A program made the translations under genes and the position numbers. From NCBI GenBank assembly GCA_017937285.1, contig JAGBDU010000004.1:1-45334 (forward strand): a DNA stretch of 45,334 bases, in the 5' to 3' direction. Shown piece by piece: positions 41,684-45,334 of this stretch. Origin of the DNA: Clostridia bacterium (GTDB lineage Bacteria; Bacillota; Clostridia; TANB77; CAG-508). Position 1 is the first letter of the stretch, and every line of letters starts with the position of its first letter. The notes under the pieces were generated by a model. The model was given only the letters and a program-made list of their open reading frames with translations. It had not been told where the DNA came from and searched no databases.

Positions 41684-41882
41684 TAGTTTATACAAATTCA
41701 AGGAAATAGTTTTTTCAAATGAACTTAAAAACAAACAAGAGAAAAAATTATATTAGTTAATATCCTTTGTATTTTGTATAAACTATTTTTGTTTATAGGT
41801 TTCTTTAGTGATGCCTATTTAATTTAATAATACTATTTCCACCTGCAGTTTGTATGGACTAAATTCGTTCGGGCTGGAGGTG
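41684..41882 (+). promoter_or_regulatory. Long structured leader of the sigma-like gene
   Basis: TAGTTTATACAAA (41684)/TTTGTATAAACTA (41773), 13 bp perfect; GGAAATAGT (41702)/ACTATTTCC (41832); CACCTGCAG (41840)/CTGGAGGTG (41874) which includes the SD. The last hairpin would hide the ribosome site; the two outer repeats cross each other. About 370 bp upstream of the gene hold no other gene. Confidence 0.6.
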
Positions 41883-41889
41883 ATTTAGT

Positions 41890-42318
41890 ATGAGTATTTA
41901 TAGTGATGAAGAAATTGTAAAGGCTTTTAAAGTATATATAAAAAAAGTAGTGCATAATGCTGCAATTGATTATGCAAGAATTGTAAAAAATGAAAAATAT
42001 AAAGAAGTTTTATTTACTGAACTTGTTGATAGAAAAGTGTCATTATCCAATTATGGAAGTGGCACTTTTTTTATTGAAAAGAATTTATTTAAAGAGCAAA
42101 ACTTAGATTCTAATACAATTTATAAATTCAGAAAAATAATATCAACTTTAAAAGAGAAAGACCAAATAATTTTAAGATGTTCTTTTATGGGCAAAAGCAA
42201 TGTAGAAATTGCTGAAATATTAAATTTAAGCGAAAAAACAATTAGAAATAGAAAATCTTTGGCAAAGAAAATAATTATAGAAAGGTTGGGGAATAACAAT
42301 GAAAATTTTGATAAGTAA
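41890..42318 (+). CDS. Sigma-70-like factor of the ICE
   Basis: 142 residues (SD GGAGGTG). Region 4 HTH is clear: L-K-E-K-D-Q-I-I-L-R-C-S and S-N-V-E-I-A-E-I-L-N-L-S-E-K-T-I-R-N-R. Counterpart of Tn916 Orf7-type regulators of excision and transfer. Overlaps the next gene by 20 bp. The leader suggests control of its translation. Confidence 0.85.
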   Translation: MSIYSDEEIVKAFKVYIKKVVHNAAIDYARIVKNEKYKEVLFTELVDRKVSLSNYGSGTFFIEKNLFKEQNLDSNTIYKFRKIISTLKEKDQIILRCSFMGKSNVEIAEILNLSEKTIRNRKSLAKKIIIERLGNNNENFDK

Positions 42319-42505
42319 CAAAGAATTAGCTGAAATTATAAAAGAGGCTGTTAACGGTAATAAAAAAGCTAAATTTGAAATTATTTTAATATTTCAAAAT
42401 TTAATAAAAAAAGAATCGAAAATAAATGGCAAATATTCAGATGAGTGTAGAGCTTTTATAGAAGATAAACTTTTTGATGAAATAGAAAATTTCAAAAAAA
42501 TATAA
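42299..42505 (+). CDS. Helix-turn-helix conjugative-transposon-like domain protein
   Basis: 68 residues. I-K-E-A-V-N-G-N-K-K-A-K-F-E-I-I and D-E-C-R-A-F-I-E-D-K-L-F match HTH_16 of the Tn916 Orf8 type. Overlaps the sigma gene, consistent with the conserved sigma-HTH pair of Gram-positive ICEs. Confidence 0.82.
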   Translation: MKILISNKELAEIIKEAVNGNKKAKFEIILIFQNLIKKESKINGKYSDECRAFIEDKLFDEIENFKKI

Positions 42506-42865
42506 AAAATTTTAAAAAAAGTCGGGACAATTTAAAAATTTCTCGCCTATATGTTTAGCAAGAAAAATGCTAAGCACATTGAAAATTAAATATCAATTCA
42601 TTAAAAACATTCTATTATAGGAGCTAGTTCAAATGAGGGTGCAGAACCTCATACTTAAATATAAGTTAGCCACTTATAAGGCGAAAATTATAATAGTTAT
42701 AATGATACACTTGCATAGCCTTAATTTAAAGTATAGGGTGCAACTCGGCAGTAAGCGGAGAGGTGAAATTCCAGTGAGTGATTTAGCTAATCATAGTTTA
42801 ATGAATAAAAATAAATAAAGTAATAAATTATAAATCTTAAATATAAAGGTGGAGGTATATCAAAA
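42506..42865. other. Non-coding leader region near the right end
   Basis: About 360 bp. Holds TTAGCA (42555)/TGCTAA (42568), GCACATTGAAAATTAAATAT at 42574, ATGAGG/CCTCAT near 42635, and a G-rich stretch CGGCAGTAAGCGGAGAGG near 42747. A 61-codon ORF at 42633 lacks an RBS and follows the hairpins, so I do not call it. Homologous to the stretch at 6420-6540. Confidence 0.55.
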
Positions 42866-43045
42866 ATGGCGATAATAACATTTTGGATAATATTTATTAT
42901 TTGCTCATTTAGTGCTGTACTTATGTATTTAGTAGTAAGGGGAGCAGATATTTGTAAAACAGATAAAGAAAGATTTGATGAAGATGAAGAACAATCAAGA
43001 ATAGTAAGTCAAAATTATAAGATGGAGGAAAAATTAAATGAATAG
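42866..43045 (+). CDS. Small single-span membrane protein
   Basis: 59 residues from ATG 42866 (SD GTGGAGGT). One helix (M-A-I-I-T-F-W-I-I-F-I-I-C-S-F-S-A-V), then a charged cytoplasmic tail. Overlaps the next gene by 8 bp. Typical of the small gene between regulators and integrase in such ICEs. Confidence 0.72.
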   Translation: MAIITFWIIFIICSFSAVLMYLVVRGADICKTDKERFDEDEEQSRIVSQNYKMEEKLNE

Positions 43046-43268
43046 ACTACCAAGTGTTTTAACAAGAAAACAAGCTATAAAGTATGCAGTAATAGCTTTT
43101 AATAATTTTATAAATTCAGGAAATACAAGTAACTTTGATATTTCAATTATAGAAACTTTTTATACTGGAGCAATGGAAACACATGATAAAAGTTTAGTTG
43201 TAAATTATGCTAATAACTTAAAAGAAAACAGTAAAGAAAAAATTAAAATTAATATTGAAAAATTTTAA
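43038..43268 (+). CDS. Small ICE protein
   Basis: 76 residues (SD GATGGAGG). M-N-R-L-P-S-V-L-T-R-K-Q-A-I-K-Y-A-V: helical, soluble. Translationally coupled to the membrane protein. Family not named by me, but its place before the recombinase is usual. Confidence 0.7.
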   Translation: MNRLPSVLTRKQAIKYAVIAFNNFINSGNTSNFDISIIETFYTGAMETHDKSLVVNYANNLKENSKEKIKINIEKF

Positions 43269-43335
43269 TATAGTAATATATGTTTCTGAATAAAACTATT
43301 ACAAAAACATATTTATAAAATATGAGGTGTTTTAG

Positions 43336-43473
43336 ATGAGTACAGTTAAAGAATATATAAATGAAAAAACTAAAATTAGAATACATGATGATTACATAAG
43401 TAAAGATAATAAAAACACGAAAGAAATGTTAGTGAGTTTAGTAATAAATTATTTAAAAAACAAGGATATTTAA
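43336..43473 (+). CDS. Very small protein before the recombinase (excisionase position)
   Basis: 45 residues from ATG 43336 (SD ATGAGGTG): M-S-T-V-K-E-Y-I-N-E-K-T-K-I-R-I-H-D-D-Y. It may fold as a short ribbon-helix-helix or excisionase-like protein; the position suits a recombination directionality factor. Function is inference. Confidence 0.6.
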   Translation: MSTVKEYINEKTKIRIHDDYISKDNKNTKEMLVSLVINYLKNKDI

Positions 43474-43547
43474 TTGTAATAATTGTATTAACATGCTAAA
43501 ATAAAGGCATGTTGATAGAAAGGCAATAAATAGAGAAGGGAGGACTC

Positions 43548-45147
43548 TTGAATAATATACATATTGGATATTCCAATAATGTTATTATAGACATTGTTAA
43601 TGGCGAATATTCTTTATATTTAAGAAAGTCTAGAAACGATTTAGAGGCAGAAGAAAGAGGAGAAGGAGAAACTCTTGCTAGACATGAAAAAATGTTAATG
43701 GAACTAGCAAGAAGATATGGCTTTTCTATTGGTAAAATTTATCGAGAAATTGTAAGTGGAGAAAGTATTGAGGCAAGACCTGTAGTACAAGAACTTTTAA
43801 GAGATGTTGAGTCTGGAAGGTGGAAAGGCGTTTTAGTTGTAGAAGTAGAAAGACTTGCTCGTGGTGATACAATGGATCAAGGACGAGTAGCAAAAAGTTT
43901 TAAATTTTCTAACACTAAAATAATAACACCAATTAAAATTTATGACCCAAACAATGAGTTTGATGAAGAATATTTTGAGTTTGGTTTATTTATGTCTAGA
44001 AGAGAATATAAGACTATAAATAGAAGATTACAAAGAGGAAGAGTATCATCTGTAAGAGAAGGAAAATTTGTTGGAAGTGTTGCACCTTATGGTTATGAAA
44101 GAGTAAAACTAATAAAGGACAAAGGTTTTTCTTTGCAGAAGAATAATGAAGCACCAATTGTAGAAAAAATATTTAATTTATATGCTTATAATGGTATTTC
44201 AATAAATGAAGTAGCAAGGCAATTAAATTTAGGTGGATTTAGACCTAGGAAAGCAGAAGAATGGACTATTTCAGCAATAAAAGACATATTAAGTAATCCA
44301 ATTTACATAGGTAAAATTAGATGGGATTCTAGAAAAGTTGTAAAAGAATATAAAAACGGAAAAATTGTTAATACAAGACCTAGAAATTCTAATTATATTT
44401 TATGTGATGGATTACATGAACCAATTATTGATATAGATACTTGGAATATTGTTCAAGAAAAACGAAGTAAACATGTTCCAGCAGTATCACATAACAAAAT
44501 TGTTCAAAATCCATTAGTGCGGAATTGTTTATTGTAGCAAGTGTGGCAAACTAATGCAAAGAAGACCATATAAAGCAAAAGGATGGGAGCCTACACTTAT
44601 ATGTTCAAATAAAAATTGTGACAATGTAAGCTCTAAACTATGTATAGTTGAAGAAAAAATAATTGCATCTTTAAAAGAATGGCTAAAAGATTATCGTATT
44701 GATTATGATGATTATATGAAAGAAGTTAAAAACAAGAAAACAAGCAATTACGAAGAAAGTATAGCAAATTTGAAAAAAGAACTAGAAACTCAAAATAAAA
44801 AATTATCAAATGTATATGATTTTTTTGAAGAAGGAACATATACAAGAGAAATGTTTTCTGAAAGATGTGGGCAAATTTCTAAAACAATTAATAGTTTAAA
44901 ACAAAATATAGCTGAATTTGAAAAACAAATTGAATTAGAGCATAAAAAAGATGAAGGAAAAAGACAATTAATTCCCAAAGTTGAAAATGTACTAGATTTA
45001 TACTCAAACTTACAGACTCCAGAAGAAAAAAATAATTTATTAAAAACGATTGTAAAAAGGGTTGAATATTTAAAAACTGAAAAAGCAATTAAAAAAGATT
45101 CAGACCCTACCAATTTTGAGTTAGATATTTATCCAAACATTGGATAA
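43548..45147 (+). CDS. Large serine recombinase (ICE integrase), one CGG frame break
   Basis: TTG 43548 with SD GGGAGGA. Catalytic Ser28 in Y-L-R-K-S-R, E-R-L-A-R-G-D-T-M-D-Q-G with the family Arg, and the recombinase domain (G-Y-E-R-V, D-I-L-S-N-P-I-Y-I-G). The zero frame fails at CGG 44520. Skipping its C gives N-P-L-V-G-I-V-Y-C-S-K-C-G-K, the universally conserved start of the zinc ribbon, then L-I-C-S-N-K-N-C and a coiled coil to TAA 45145-45147. The unshifted protein would lack the zinc and coiled-coil domains that control site pairing. Placed at the right end. Confidence 0.92.
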
Positions 45148-45260
45148 TTTATCTATTCAAATTTAAAGGACAAGTTAGAATATTATAATATAGAATTTTG
45201 ATAAAATTTTAGTATGTGAAATAAAATTTTACAAATGTATTTCCATTTTATTTTCGGCGT

Positions 45261-45308
45261 GGAACTAGCCGTTAGGTAAGCACCTAAAAATAGCTCCAAA
45301 AATTTTTT
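45261..45308 (+). terminator. Terminator-like hairpin at the ICE right end
   Basis: GGAACTA (45262)/TAGCTCC (45291) with inner TTAGGT (45272)/ACCTAA (45282), then AAAAATTTTTTTT. It follows the recombinase by 115 bp. The attachment site would be near or beyond here, but without the other end I cannot mark the core. Confidence 0.65.
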
Positions 45309-45334
45309 TTGATAACAAAATGGTTCTGTCGAAT

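Noticed and set aside
42633..42818. 61-codon ORF in the right-end leader
   Set aside because: No SD, overlaps hairpins, and the matching stretch at 6.5 kb does not keep the frame.
12131..44522. Random pseudogenisation of the transfer genes
   Set aside because: All ten lesions are the same C before GGN in zero-frame CGG, there are no other stops or indels in these genes, and the rest of each protein is well conserved.
12131..44522. Systematic basecalling error
   Set aside because: Not fully excluded, but many GG dinucleotides in other codon positions and hundreds of GGA codons are unaffected; only glycine codons in mobility genes show it.

Overview
The DNA is very AT-rich, genes start with Gram-positive-type AGGAGG ribosome binding sites, and the families present (SpoVG, Spo0A C-terminal domain, Tn916-type sigma and HTH genes, LPxTG adhesin and sortase, ISLre2) point to an uncultured low-GC Firmicute, most likely an anaerobic gut Clostridia or a relative. 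Most of the window is one integrative and conjugative element (ICE). Its right end is near 45.2 kb, where a large serine recombinase follows the usual sigma-like, HTH and small-gene module. I see no relaxase and no certain left end, so part of the element probably lies outside the window.

Layout. 0-9.3 kb: ISLre2 transposase (cut by the window edge), a heterodimeric ABC exporter, a zinc-finger protein on the minus strand, and a decayed stretch with orphan immunity-like genes, a pseudogene and a virD4 fragment. 9.4-20.8 kb: tyrosine recombinase, then the conjugation operon (VirD4, VirB2-like, VirB6, PrgI/VirB3-like, VirB4, M23 peptidase, ParA-like protein). 20.8-22.1 kb: a structured non-coding stretch and a type III toxin-antitoxin (ToxIN/AbiQ-like). 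22.1-30.9 kb: RadC-like, bS6-like, DUF2958-like, SpoVG-like and sortase genes, mixed with short autonomous cassettes. 31-34.2 kb: a thioester/CnaB surface adhesin. 34.3-39.5 kb: hydrolase cargo (HAD, Nudix, HD, histidine phosphatases, RBBP9-like). 39.7-43.5 kb: regulators, including what looks like a split Spo0A. 43.5-45.2 kb: serine recombinase and a terminal hairpin.

Two system-level signals stand out. First, six core mobility genes (virD4, virB2-like, virB6, virB4, M23 peptidase, serine recombinase) appear frameshifted at ten places, and all ten have the same form: an in-frame CGG whose C must be skipped so that the next codon is GGN, glycine. This looks like systematic +1 recoding or quadruplet decoding of CGGN, not decay. 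Second, five operons share one promoter architecture (TTCAAAAT, TTCAAAAT and TTCATTGA phased at 11 bp, the last overlapping the -35 box), and each has an intrinsic-terminator hairpin between promoter and first gene. That suggests one activator plus conditional antitermination controlling the whole transfer and surface programme.

A third signal is that several unrelated ICE proteins (RadC-like, an unknown, bS6-like, DUF2958-like, SpoVG-like) end in the same kind of acidic tail with a hydrophobic last residue, reminiscent of the SSB tip or an E-block secretion signal. Small cargo genes between 22.8 and 28.6 kb each have their own promoter, terminator and often a structured leader, with less AT-biased codons than their neighbours, so they behave like morons.
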